From Okeanomitos corallinicola TIOX110 (GTDB lineage Bacteria > Cyanobacteriota > Cyanobacteriia > Cyanobacteriales > Nostocaceae), in assembly GCF_038050375.1 (NCBI RefSeq), contig NZ_CP150886.1:3637318-3701317 (forward strand): 64,000 nucleotides of DNA, written 5' to 3'. Below, piece after piece: positions 46,703 to 55,117 of the stretch. The notes beneath the pieces were generated by a model. That model was not told where the DNA came from. It was given only the letters and a program-made list of their open reading frames with translations, and did no database searches. Both the position numbers and the translations under genes were made by a program. The first letter of the stretch is position 1. Every line of letters starts with the position of its first letter.

Positions 46703-47572
46703 TTATGCTGCTTTTAGCCTTAACTTTACCCAAGTGAAAACAATGATGAAAACGAGGAACTGTACTAGGACAATACCCGGTCCAGAAGCCAGCTTAAAAG
46801 CACCAGAAATTATCATTCCTACCACGCTGCTACTAGAACCAATAATGACCGACAAAATCAGAAATCGCCTAAAATGGTGACTCATTAATTTAGCGGTGGA
46901 AGCAGGAATAACTAAAAAGGCGTTTACCAATAAAACCCCAACGGCTTTAATGGCTACTGCTACAGCTAGAGATAGTAAGATTACGAACCCATAGCGATAT
47001 AATTGCACAGGTATACCTTGGACTTGGGCAACATCTGGGTTAAGGGTTAATAGAATTTGCTGTTGCAGAGTTGATAGTAAAAAAGCGCTGCTACCTAAAA
47101 GTACCAATACGGTCAAAATTAAATCAGTGGTGTCAATAGCGAGAATATCGCCAAACAGTACAGCCATTAAATTACCCCGATACCCCGTAATCATTCTGGC
47201 CAGAATAATACCTATGGCTAATGCTCCTGATAGGACTATACTAAGGATGCTATCACTAGCTAAATCTGTGTTGTCAATTAGGTAAAGGACAATTACACCA
47301 AAAATTAATGTAAAGGGTAACAACATCCAGGTAGGGTTGATACCTAGTAAAACACCTAATGTTACACCTACAAGTGCGGCATGACTAACAGCATGACTAA
47401 AAAATGACAACTGTCTAAGAGTGACAAAGCTGCCCAATAAGCCACCTAGTATTCCCATTAATACAGCACCAATGATTGCACGTTGCATAAAAGGGAATTG
47501 TAATAAGTTTACTAACTCCAGAAGATTAGTAATCACTAAAAATTTACTGTGAATATTAATCAATGAGTCCAT
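46703..47572 (-). CDS. znuB: Zinc ABC transporter permease ZnuB
   Basis: A 289-residue integral-membrane permease of the ABC-3 family (metal uptake). It has eight or so membrane segments; conserved stretches are LPFTLIFGVIVLYLID, GYRGNLMAVLFGDILAI, QQQILLTLNPDVAQVQGIPV and the C-terminal VGVLLVNAFLVIPASTAKL. Metal identity as zinc is inferred from the neighbouring ZnuC, His-rich ZnuA and SmtB-type repressor; manganese is an alternative. It is separated from znuC by the oppositely oriented repressor gene. Confidence 0.9.
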   Translation of the reverse strand: MDSLINIHSKFLVITNLLELVNLLQFPFMQRAIIGAVLMGILGGLLGSFVTLRQLSFFSHAVSHAALVGVTLGVLLGINPTWMLLPFTLIFGVIVLYLIDNTDLASDSILSIVLSGALAIGIILARMITGYRGNLMAVLFGDILAIDTTDLILTVLVLLGSSAFLLSTLQQQILLTLNPDVAQVQGIPVQLYRYGFVILLSLAVAVAIKAVGVLLVNAFLVIPASTAKLMSHHFRRFLILSVIIGSSSSVVGMIISGAFKLASGPGIVLVQFLVFIIVFTWVKLRLKAA

Positions 47573-47757
47573 ATTTTTTAGATTTAATTAGATTTAAAAT
47601 TATTTTCATCTATTTTGAAAAAATTTTATTAAAAAATATTATTTTTATTTTCATCATGATTGACTATTGAATTTTAATAAATTTGAAAAATATGTTTACA
47701 TTTACTTAAATTTACAAAATTTCTTGTCTATCTATATAACTTGATTTACAAAAAACC

Positions 47758-48111
47758 ATGATTCAATCTAATCCACGTCTTACTTTAGAACATAATATTC
47801 TTGAAACAAATTCCCATGAATTAATCAGTACGGAAAAAGCCCAACGGATGGCAGAGTTTTTTAGCTTTTTGGGAGATGCTAACCGCTTGAGAGTTCTTTC
47901 TTTATTAGCTAATCAAGAATTTTGTGTGAGTGATTTAGCTGCTTTGCTAGATATGAGTGAATCTGCTGTTTCTCATCAATTAAGGAATTTACGGGCTATG
48001 CGTTTAGTTAGTTATCGCAAACAGGGAAGAAATGTTTTTTATCGTCTTCATGATAGTCATATTTTCCATCTGTATCAAGCGGTTGCTGAACACATAGATG
48101 AAAAAGATTAA
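47758..48111 (+). CDS. ArsR/SmtB-family metal-responsive repressor
   Basis: A 117-residue winged-helix repressor. The DNA-binding helix region is [29 protein letters not shown], and the wing is [12 protein letters not shown]. The C-terminal helix reads [17 protein letters not shown], with Asp and His two apart, then His and Glu at exactly the spacing of the alpha5 zinc site of SmtB (D-X-H ... H-X-X-E). The N-terminal Cys site of CadC/ZiaR is missing. It should therefore sense zinc. It sits inside the znu locus on the opposite strand, divergent from znuB. Confidence 0.9.
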   Translation: MIQSNPRLTLEHNILETNSHELISTEKAQRMAEFFSFLGDANRLRVLSLLANQEFCVSDLAALLDMSESAVSHQLRNLRAMRLVSYRKQGRNVFYRLHDSHIFHLYQAVAEHIDEKD

Positions 48112-48116
48112 TAATC

Positions 48117-48160
48117 AGGTGACAGGTGACAGGTGACAGGTGACAGGTGACAGGTAACAG
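48117..48160. repeat. GGTGACA tandem repeat (STRR type)
   Basis: Five tandem GGTGACA heptamers followed by a variant GGTAACAG, starting five bases after the repressor stop codon. A GC-rich palindromic repeat cluster (TTGCTCCCTTCGGGAGAGCTTCGC and CTAACGCGCAGCG) follows at about 48195-48250. It separates the convergent repressor and znuC genes. Confidence 0.9.
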
Positions 48161-48273
48161 AGAATATTTAAAATAATTACGAATTACGTGCCTCTTGCTC
48201 CCTTCGGGAGAGCTTCGCTAACAGAGGAGTTTCACTAACGCGCAGCGTTTCCAAAGGTAAGATTACGAATTAT

Positions 48274-49080
48274 TTAATGTTCATGTTGATAACGACTAAA
48301 ACCTGGCCCATAAGTTGCTAGGAGATTTTGGGGTGAGAGGGCTATTTCTGGATGACCGGAACATACTAAAGTTTGATTGAGACAGAGGACGCGATCGCAA
48401 TGACGGTTTACCATATCTATATCATGGGAAACTTGTAAAACTGTCCATCCCTCTTCTCGTTTTAACTCATTGAGTAAAGCATAAAAATCAGCCGCACCTT
48501 GAATATCAACCCCTGCAAAAGCTTCATCTAATACTAATAATTTTCGGGGTGTGACTAAACAGTAAGCTAATAATACTCTTTTTAGTTGACCACCGCTAAG
48601 AGTGCCAATGGCTTGATTTCTGAGATGATAAGCGTCTGTACGTTGTAAAGCTGCTTTGACTGCGGTTGATTTTTCTTGTTGATTTTGCAAAAAGTAGGAC
48701 AATAAATTTTTATTCTTACCTGTTCCCTGTTTCCTGTTACCTATTCCTAGTTCTACTAATTCTTTGACAGAAATAGGAAAAGTACGATCAAAAATAAAGT
48801 TTTGTGGCATATAACCTAGTTGGTTACGTAAATTTCCTAATCGGGACATGGGACGACCAAAAATTTCAATTCTTCCAGAATGACGAGGAATTAAATCTAA
48901 AATTGCTTTAACTAAGGTACTTTTACCAGCGCCATTTGGTCCAACTATAGCTGTATCTGTTCCTGGAAATAATTCAAAGGAAACATCACGTAAAGCGAGA
49001 AAGTTTCCTTGGTAGACAGTCAAACCTTCTACTTTTAATATTGGTAATTCTATTGATTCTTGATCTTCCTTCATCTGCAT
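48274..49080 (-). CDS. znuC: Zinc ABC transporter ATPase ZnuC
   Basis: A 268-residue ATPase: Walker A VGPNGAGKSTLVKAI, signature LSGGQLKRVLLA, Walker B LLVLDEAFAGVD, switch His in VLQVSHDID. Between the Q-loop region and the signature the sequence GIGNRKQGTGKNKNLL is unlike its relatives and is encoded by GGTAACAGG/GGGAACAGG-type repeat DNA (about 48710-48758), an in-frame repeat insertion of about ten residues. It lies 118 bases downstream of znuA, and shares that direction. Confidence 0.93.
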   Translation of the reverse strand: MQMKEDQESIELPILKVEGLTVYQGNFLALRDVSFELFPGTDTAIVGPNGAGKSTLVKAILDLIPRHSGRIEIFGRPMSRLGNLRNQLGYMPQNFIFDRTFPISVKELVELGIGNRKQGTGKNKNLLSYFLQNQQEKSTAVKAALQRTDAYHLRNQAIGTLSGGQLKRVLLAYCLVTPRKLLVLDEAFAGVDIQGAADFYALLNELKREEGWTVLQVSHDIDMVNRHCDRVLCLNQTLVCSGHPEIALSPQNLLATYGPGFSRYQHEH

Positions 49081-49198
49081 TAACTGAATCTAAACATGAA
49101 TAGACAAATAATTGACTGTTGATTATTGATTATTAATTTTTAATTACGTTCGTTCGCTCAGTGTGCCGGATGCACTATTTCAAATTGTGAATTATGAA

Positions 49199-50206
49199 TT
49201 ATTTACATCCTGCTGACAAATTTTCTAAATTACTTTTCATTGCTTGAAAATAATACTGGGGATTTTTTTCCCCATTCTCTAAAGAATTGAGAGGATATAA
49301 AGTTAAATTCAAATCTTGAGAAAGGCTATTCAGTAATTTATTGTCTACTCCTGGTTCACTAAATAAGGCTTTCACTTTGTACTTTTTGACTGCGTTGATA
49401 GCTGTTTGTACATCTGTTGGTGAAAGCTGATCTTCAGGAAGTTCTACTACTGCAATTTGCTGGAGTTGATAACGTTTAGCCAGATGGATAAAGGCATCAT
49501 GGAAAGTGATAAATGTGCAGTTTGGTGTTTTTTTCAAAGTCTGCTGAAAGTCATTATTAAGATTTTCTAATTCCTGAATATAAGCCGCAGCATTAGTTTG
49601 ATAAATGTCTTTATTTTCAGGATCAGCAACAATTAAACTATCCCGAATATTGATAACTTGTTGTTTAGCAAATACAGGATCTAGCCAAACATGGGGGTTT
49701 CCTTGGGAGTGTTCATGTTTATGATTATGATCCTTTTCTGTTTTTTCCCCTGCTGTAACGATATCATCATCTATAACTTTAATACCTTTACTGGCATCAA
49801 TTTCTACTAATTGCGAATTTTCGGCATTTTTAACTGTATCTGTGAGAAATTCTTCCATGCCTAGGCCATTTTTTACTAAAATCTTGGCTGTGGCGATCGC
49901 TCTGACATTATCTGGTGTAGCTTGGTAATCATGTACATCTGTTCCTGGAGGTACTAAAATCTCCACATTTGCTACATCCCCAGCTACAGCTTTGGTAAAT
50001 AAATACACTGGCAAAAATGTCGTTAAGATTTGAGTTTTTTCGGATTTATTGACCAATGACTGCGTAGCATTGTCATCAGTATTTTCCCTGGCTTGGGTAC
50101 ATCCAGCCACAATTGACGACACAAATAGGGAGAAAATAAGTATAATCCATTTTTTTAAAGGGTTTAAACCGTTTTTTTTGATTTTATCTCTCTGTTTATT
50201 GTGCAT
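49199..50206 (-). CDS. znuA: Zinc-binding periplasmic protein ZnuA
   Basis: A 335-residue zinc-uptake binding protein. The signal peptide ends in the lipobox-like VAGC, so it is likely a lipoprotein. The mature part has TTFLPVYLFTKAVAG and VEILVPPGTDVHDYQATP (ligand His), a His-rich loop (KDHNHKHEHSQGNPHVW) of the zinc-specific ZnuA type, the ligand His in FITFHDAF, and LFSEPGVD. It is the first gene of znuA-znuC and is divergent from the porin gene; a Zur-like palindrome lies 72 bases upstream. Confidence 0.93.
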   Translation of the reverse strand: MHNKQRDKIKKNGLNPLKKWIILIFSLFVSSIVAGCTQARENTDDNATQSLVNKSEKTQILTTFLPVYLFTKAVAGDVANVEILVPPGTDVHDYQATPDNVRAIATAKILVKNGLGMEEFLTDTVKNAENSQLVEIDASKGIKVIDDDIVTAGEKTEKDHNHKHEHSQGNPHVWLDPVFAKQQVINIRDSLIVADPENKDIYQTNAAAYIQELENLNNDFQQTLKKTPNCTFITFHDAFIHLAKRYQLQQIAVVELPEDQLSPTDVQTAINAVKKYKVKALFSEPGVDNKLLNSLSQDLNLTLYPLNSLENGEKNPQYYFQAMKSNLENLSAGCK

Positions 50207-50544
50207 AATCCAGAATACTTACTTTATTGACATCAATACCTTGACTAATAATCATACTCAGATTATACATTAACATAAGAATTATTATCATTCTCTCTAG
50301 CTGTTGGTAACAAAACTATCAAGATTTACAAGATTCTTTGGTTTAAGTAGTATAGATTACATTTTTTCTAAAAATACTACCTTAATATTGTTTTTTTCAA
50401 GTGCTAAGAATTTTTAACCATGTAGTTAAAAGATTTGTTGACTGCTAGTATATTGAGAATATTTCTTAATAAACTGTGTTAAAACCAAGGTTAAGAAACT
50501 TCTCTGTATGGTTGTAAAAAGTAAGTAAATGGGTGTGTGGAACA
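50207..50544. other. Divergent promoter region of znuA and the porin gene
   Basis: About 340 AT-rich bases that serve two divergent genes. It contains the palindrome at 50278-50294 on the znuA side. No gene is present. A 74-codon frame at 50049-50273 overlaps znuA in the opposite strand and is a shadow. Confidence 0.5.
50278..50294. promoter_or_regulatory. Candidate Zur-type operator
   Basis: AGAATTATTATCATTCT is a near-perfect palindrome (7 of 8 pairs around a central T). On the reverse strand it reads AGAATGATAATAATTCT, containing TGATAAT, the half-site of the Zur box consensus TGATAATnATTATCA. It lies 72 bases upstream of the znuA start. This suits a zinc-responsive operator but has not been tested. 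Confidence 0.45.
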
Positions 50545-52119
50545 ATGTCTAAAATATCGAATAATCTGTCTATTCCAGCAGTTTGTGGTGTAATGCTATG
50601 TTTGAATACATCAGTTTTGGCAGGAGAAACACCAGGGAACACAGAAGCGAATGAAGCTTTAGCTGTTTCTAGCCTGGAAAAAATTAATCATAATTATCAA
50701 CAAAATTTAATATCACAAGTTACATCGGTATCTCAATTTTCCGATGTTCAGCCTACAGACTGGGCGTTTCAAGCTTTACAGTCCTTGGTAGAACGTTATG
50801 GGTGTATAGCAGGTTATCCCAACGGTACATATCGTGGAAATCGCGCATTAACAAGATATGAGTTTGCAGCCGGTTTAAATGCTTGCTTAGATCGAGTCAA
50901 TGAATTAATTGCCACAGCGACGGCTGATATGGTATCAAAACAAGATTTAGCTACATTGCAAAGACTACAGGAAGATTTTTCTGCCGAACTAGCAACCCTA
51001 CGGGGAAGAGTAGATGCTGTAGAAGCGAGAACCGCTGAATTAGAAGCAAATCAATTTTCTACTACCAGTAAACTCCAGGGTCAAGTTGTAGGCGTTGTCA
51101 GTGATGTTTTAGCAGGTGACAACGATACTAACAGTAGTACAACCTTTGGCGCACGGGCTAGAATTGAATTTGTTAGTAGTTTTACTGGTCAAGATACGCT
51201 ATTCACTAGGATAGAAAGTAATAATATCAATAGTCCTGATCTGGGGACACCTGAAGGTAACTTATTTTTTGCTGGTAGTGATGGAACTAACAACGCTTAC
51301 TTGGGTACATTGTGGTACAAATTTCCCGTAGGCAAGAAAACACAAGTAATTGCGATCGCTGAAGGTGGTGCAGCAGACGACGTTACCAGTACAGTTAATA
51401 TTTTTGATGGGGATGGGGCGTTTGGTGCTTTGTCTACCTTTGGTACACGCAACCCCATCTATGGACAAATAGGTGGTGCGGGTTTGGGTGTGACTCATCA
51501 GTTTAGTAACGCATTAGGAGTAAGTTTAGGATATTTAAGTGGTACAGCTAATGATCCGAGTGCCAAAAGTGGTTTATTTGATGGACCCTATGGTGCTTTG
51601 GCACAGTTGACAGTCAGACCAAGCGATCGCATTACTTTGGGTTTAACGTATATCAATTCCTACAATACATCACTAGCAACAGGTAGCACCACTGCCACCT
51701 TTGATGGTGTTACCGAGGCATTTTCCAGTAATTCCTATGGTGTGCAAGCATCTATTGGTATTAGTGAAAAATTTGTTGTCGGTGGTTGGGCGGGATATAC
51801 CAACAGTAAAGTGTTAACAGGTGCAAAAGGAGATGTAGATATTTGGAACTATGCGGTTACGCTTGGTTTTCCCGACTTGGGTAAAAAAGGTAACTTGGCT
51901 GGTATTATCCTGGGTATGGAACCAAAAGTTACTAACTCTACCGCCGCCGTAGTAGCTGAAGATGCTAATACCTCATATCACGTAGAGGCATTTTATCAAT
52001 ATCGAGTCAGTGAAAATATCACCATTACCCCTGGAGTTATTTGGTTAACAGCACCAAACCATAACAATAATAATAATGATGTAGTTATTGGGGCGCTGAG
52101 AACTACTTTTAGTTTTTAA
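50545..52119 (+). CDS. SLH-domain OprB-type porin (iron uptake porin family)
   Basis: A 524-residue outer-membrane porin. A signal peptide (AVCGVMLCLNTSVLA) is followed by an SLH domain (FSDVQPTDWAFQALQSLVERYGCIAGYPNGTYRGNRALTRYEFAAGLNACL), a coiled coil (LQRLQEDFSAELATLRGRVDAVEARTAELE) and a C-terminal beta-barrel ending in Phe. That order is typical of the cyanobacterial SomA/iron-uptake porin group. The ATG at 50545 is chosen over a GTG at 50533. It is divergent from znuA, so it may supply zinc across the outer membrane, which is inference from position. Confidence 0.9.
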   Translation: MSKISNNLSIPAVCGVMLCLNTSVLAGETPGNTEANEALAVSSLEKINHNYQQNLISQVTSVSQFSDVQPTDWAFQALQSLVERYGCIAGYPNGTYRGNRALTRYEFAAGLNACLDRVNELIATATADMVSKQDLATLQRLQEDFSAELATLRGRVDAVEARTAELEANQFSTTSKLQGQVVGVVSDVLAGDNDTNSSTTFGARARIEFVSSFTGQDTLFTRIESNNINSPDLGTPEGNLFFAGSDGTNNAYLGTLWYKFPVGKKTQVIAIAEGGAADDVTSTVNIFDGDGAFGALSTFGTRNPIYGQIGGAGLGVTHQFSNALGVSLGYLSGTANDPSAKSGLFDGPYGALAQLTVRPSDRITLGLTYINSYNTSLATGSTTATFDGVTEAFSSNSYGVQASIGISEKFVVGGWAGYTNSKVLTGAKGDVDIWNYAVTLGFPDLGKKGNLAGIILGMEPKVTNSTAAVVAEDANTSYHVEAFYQYRVSENITITPGVIWLTAPNHNNNNNDVVIGALRTTFSF

Positions 52120-52481
52120 GGTTTAAAATCACTATAACGTGGAAAAAAGACCAGCCTCCCACAGCTGGTCTCACAATAAAAAACGTTGTTCGTGTTGTCT
52201 TCTCAATAGAGTCAAAACCAAATTGCGCGTTCCCAAAATGCAACGGGCAACTTTTCTTAACAAGATTGTAACAGCCAGTACAGATTTTTCATGTAAAATT
52301 CTCAAAAAATATCCGCCCCCAGTTAAGTAATTCTTTATATTTCTAGGCAGATGAGGAAGATCCGTCAAGGTCTAAAAGTCAGGAATTTATGACTTATAGC
52401 AGGAGTCAGGAGAATGAAAAAAGAATTTTCTATTCCCTATTCCCTCTTAACTGTCACCTGTCACCTGTCACCTGTCACCTG
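52120..52481. other. Convergent intergenic region with hairpin and repeat
   Basis: About 360 bases between the convergent porin and rqcH genes, with no gene. It contains a hairpin at 52148-52171 and, at the right end, the tandem repeat that runs into rqcH. Confidence 0.5.
52142..52171 (-). terminator. Rho-independent terminator
   Basis: AGACCAGC (52148-52155) and GCTGGTCT (52164-52171) form an 8-bp GC-rich stem with an 8-nt loop. On the minus strand it is followed by six T residues (TCTTTTTTCC), so it would end leftward transcripts such as rqcH. The stem may also stop porin transcripts, but there is no T-tract on that strand. Confidence 0.7.
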
Positions 52482-52494
52482 TCACCTGTCACCT
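52451..52494. repeat. TGTCACC tandem repeat (STRR) overlapping the rqcH 3' end
   Basis: Six tandem copies of CTGTCAC, the reverse complement of GGTGACAG, run from the intergenic region into the rqcH frame. They encode the last three residues (Gly, Asp, Arg) and the TGA stop at 52482-52484. Confidence 0.9.
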
Positions 52495-54209
52495 ATTATT
52501 CCTGGTTTTCCCCAAATAATCGTTTCTTGTTTGTAAATTACCAATCCTGGTTTTGCACCTTTGGGTTTGTAGACTCGGTTGGGTTGGGTGTAAACCACTG
52601 GTACTTGTTCACTTTGACGGCCGCGACTAAAGTAAGCTGCAATGTTAGCCGTGTATTCTAAGTCTGCTTCCTCAGCAACTGTACCGGGTTCAAGTCTTAG
52701 TAAAACATGACTTCCAGGAATTTCTTGGGCGTGAAACCACAAGTCATAATCTCCCGCTACCCGAAATGTGAGATAGTCATTTTGGTTATTGTTGCGACCA
52801 ATTAAGACTTCAAAACCGCTGGGGGTGCGATAACGATGAAAGTTGGTACTTGCGGTTTCGGTGATGCTGCGGCGACGATATTCTAAATCTTCTAAATATT
52901 TTTGTTCAATTAATTCATCCCGAATTTCTTCTAAAGCTTGTAAATCATCTGCTGTTTGGTAATTGTCTATTTGAGAAATGGCAGCTTCTACTTGTTCTAA
53001 ATAGTCAATTTCTGACTGTACTTCTAATAGTAAGGGTTCTACTGCTGCACGGGCGCGTTTGAGTTTTTGATGTTGTTTATAAAGCTTTTGGGCGTTTTGG
53101 ACAGCGTTTTTATCTGGTTGTAGGGTAATGGCAACTGGTTTACCTGTTTCAAAATCTTCTAAAATGATTTCTTTCATCCCCGGTTGCCAGTTGTGCAAAT
53201 GTGCCATTAATAGATCAGCTTTCTGGCGATATTCATCTGCTTGATCTGACTGTTGTAACCTGTCTTTAAAAGTTTTTGCTTTAGTACCTAGTTTACCCAG
53301 AATGTTATTTAATTTCTGAGTTAATTGATGGCGCAGTTGGGAAAATAACTGTTGATTTAATTGATCGGTGTAATATTGATTCAGTAATTCTTGGATATTT
53401 TTGGCTGGTGCTGTTTCACCCCAACCCATGACAGTATAGCCATTTTCAATCCAGCTAGGTTGGAATTTACCAACTTCTAAAGTTTGTAACCATTCTTGCC
53501 AATGTGCAAATAGTCTATCCCAGTCATCAGTAGTTAAAGTATCAGTATTGGTTTCTGGTGATATATTAGCTGCCAGCAACATTGAGGTAAGTAGAGAACT
53601 ACTTAAACCGCTATAACTTTTTAGTAGTTGCTTTTTAACTGCACCTGGGACTAAACTTACCCTTTCTTGCCAGCGGGTTTGTGATTCATTGAGATTAGGT
53701 ATAGTTCCCGTCAGTTTCGGTGGTGTTTCGTAGGGTTGTCCGGTTTGGATAGGACGAACGCTAGATTGCTGTTGACTAACTTGATGGGCAGCGGTGATAA
53801 TTTCGTTGTTAGCATCGGTGAGGATGGCATTACTATATTTACCCATGACTTCAACGTACAGGTGATAAAGTGCTGCTTCTCCAGGACGACGGGCAAATTT
53901 TAAATCAACTACTCGTTCCCAAGGGGCGATAAAATCTATAGCTATTAAGGCTAAACCACCTAATTGATGGATCAGTTGTTGACTGAAGGTGAATGTATCT
54001 GGTGTGCGTGGTGGTGGTTCGGCTATACAAATTCTGGTGGCTTGGGGATGCCATGATATATCTAGCCAGTCCCGCTGTTTCATGGTTCGCAAGGCTATGG
54101 TAATAGTATAGCGATCGCGCTGGTAAACTTGTTCTGTGCGTGCTGGTAGCCAGTTAGCGCGGAGTTCGCTGCAAGTTGCGATGAGGGTGGTAAAGTCAAC
54201 GGGTTGCAA
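52482..54209 (-). CDS. rqcH: NFACT-family ribosome quality control protein RqcH
   Basis: A 575-residue NFACT protein (bacterial Rqc2 homologue, often annotated as fibronectin-binding). The N-terminal half is NFACT-N with the start FTTLIATCSELRANWLPARTEQVYQ; the middle has a long coiled coil (KNAVQNAQKLYKQHQKLKRA to EEIRDELIEQKYLEDLEYRRR); the C-terminal NFACT-R domain contains DYDLWFHAQEIPGSHVLLRL. RqcH adds C-terminal alanine tails to nascent chains on stalled 50S subunits. Its last three residues and stop come from a tandem repeat, so the C-terminus has probably shifted in this lineage. Confidence 0.9.
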   Translation of the reverse strand: MQPVDFTTLIATCSELRANWLPARTEQVYQRDRYTITIALRTMKQRDWLDISWHPQATRICIAEPPPRTPDTFTFSQQLIHQLGGLALIAIDFIAPWERVVDLKFARRPGEAALYHLYVEVMGKYSNAILTDANNEIITAAHQVSQQQSSVRPIQTGQPYETPPKLTGTIPNLNESQTRWQERVSLVPGAVKKQLLKSYSGLSSSLLTSMLLAANISPETNTDTLTTDDWDRLFAHWQEWLQTLEVGKFQPSWIENGYTVMGWGETAPAKNIQELLNQYYTDQLNQQLFSQLRHQLTQKLNNILGKLGTKAKTFKDRLQQSDQADEYRQKADLLMAHLHNWQPGMKEIILEDFETGKPVAITLQPDKNAVQNAQKLYKQHQKLKRARAAVEPLLLEVQSEIDYLEQVEAAISQIDNYQTADDLQALEEIRDELIEQKYLEDLEYRRRSITETASTNFHRYRTPSGFEVLIGRNNNQNDYLTFRVAGDYDLWFHAQEIPGSHVLLRLEPGTVAEEADLEYTANIAAYFSRGRQSEQVPVVYTQPNRVYKPKGAKPGLVIYKQETIIWGKPGIIGDR

Positions 54210-54556
54210 AATAATTAATTATTAATAATCTGGTTTTTAGGTTTAGGCTATTCAGAATTATAGAACTTAGGCAGGAAACACGGAAGAAAGAACCACGTTC
54301 GCGTAGCGTGCCGAAGGCATAGGAACGAAGGACACAAAGGGAAGAAGGTTTTGTGGGCTTATTTGTTAGCTTCCACACCCACCATGAAATGAATTTCATG
54401 GCTAATAACCTAAGTAAACTAAAGTTCACTAAAAATTTTACCGTTTATTTTAGTCATCTTTAGATGACTTTTGCTATGAGACTGGGAATTCATTCCCAGT
54501 CGGGTGATGTTTTTATGTTAATTTACCGTCAGTCAGCATTGCGCTTTACAGGGTAT
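54210..54556. other. Intergenic region upstream of rqcH
   Basis: About 350 bases with no gene. The left part carries GCGTAGCGTGCCGAAGGCA palindromic repeat DNA (54299-54319) and an ACACGGAAGAAAG/GGACACAAAGGGAAGAAGG type sequence; the right part holds the hairpin-rich element at 54382-54501. The rqcH promoter should lie close to 54210. Confidence 0.45.
54382..54501. mobile_element. MITE-like element with four tandem hairpins
   Basis: Four inverted repeats lie side by side: CCATGAAAT/ATTTCATGG (54382-54401, perfect, 2-nt loop), AGTAAACT/AGTTCACT (about 54413-54430, one mismatch), AGTCATCT/AGATGACT (54452-54469, perfect) and GACTGGGAA/TTCCCAGTC (54480-54501, perfect, 4-nt loop). No coding sequence is present. 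The structure resembles ends or flanks of IS200/IS605 elements, which are recognised through hairpins, so it may be a non-autonomous derivative. A structured RNA is an alternative. Confidence 0.45.
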
Positions 54557-54829
54557 TTACTGCCAGGGTGAAGGAATAGGTGTGGTTGACAAGACTTTAT
54601 CTGCCATTAACCTTAAACCTGTTTTATCACAACTGGGGCAGGTAATTTCTAGAAACTGGGATGAGGTGACATCTACTTCACTCAAAATACCTTGTTTACA
54701 GTGCCAGCATTCAAATATCACTCTACTTACTGGTTGATTACAGTCTAATATCTTGATGTGTTGTGAGGGGGTGGGTTGACTTTCTATTTTTCTAGGTTTG
54801 GGGAATTTTTTGATTTCTTGAACTTCCAT
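54557..54829 (-). CDS. Small zinc-ribbon-like hypothetical protein
   Basis: A 90-residue protein. The N-terminus is basic and Pro/Gln-rich; the second half contains two CXXC knuckles, CWHC and CPSC, 23 residues apart, flanked by strands (RVIFECWHCKQGILSEVDV and FLEITCPSCDKTGLRLM), the pattern of a single zinc ribbon. Function is unknown; such small ribbons often bind nucleic acid or scaffold partners. It lies upstream of rqcH in the same direction, separated by the MITE-like element. Confidence 0.6.
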   Translation of the reverse strand: MEVQEIKKFPKPRKIESQPTPSQHIKILDCNQPVSRVIFECWHCKQGILSEVDVTSSQFLEITCPSCDKTGLRLMADKVLSTTPIPSPWQ

Positions 54830-55117
54830 TGTTGTACCTGCTTGAGTCTCTATCCACTTTAGCCTTTAGGTTGGGAGTTATCACAGGTGGAGTCATCTGT
54901 TGTTGCACTGAATGGAGAAAAAGGATTTTATTGTTAACTGCATTTTTGCTAGTGTAATGATATCACCCAATTACTTATGTAACATTGTTCAGAAATATTT
55001 GATAGTAATTTTGCTAGGTTGTTATTAATCCAAGTTTCAGAACCTTTATTGACGCTGATTTATGAATAAATCAAATCACAAGTTAAATAAAAATAAATCA
55101 ACCAAAGGTAATTGAAA

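Noticed and set aside
47573-47757. SmtB-type 12-2-12 operator between znuB and the repressor gene
   Set aside because: The region has TTTGAAAAATATGTTTACA, which only loosely recalls TGAACA-N2-TGTTCA; match too weak in such AT-rich DNA.
50049-50273. 74-codon frame opposite znuA
   Set aside because: Mostly antisense to the znuA signal peptide region; no features of a gene.
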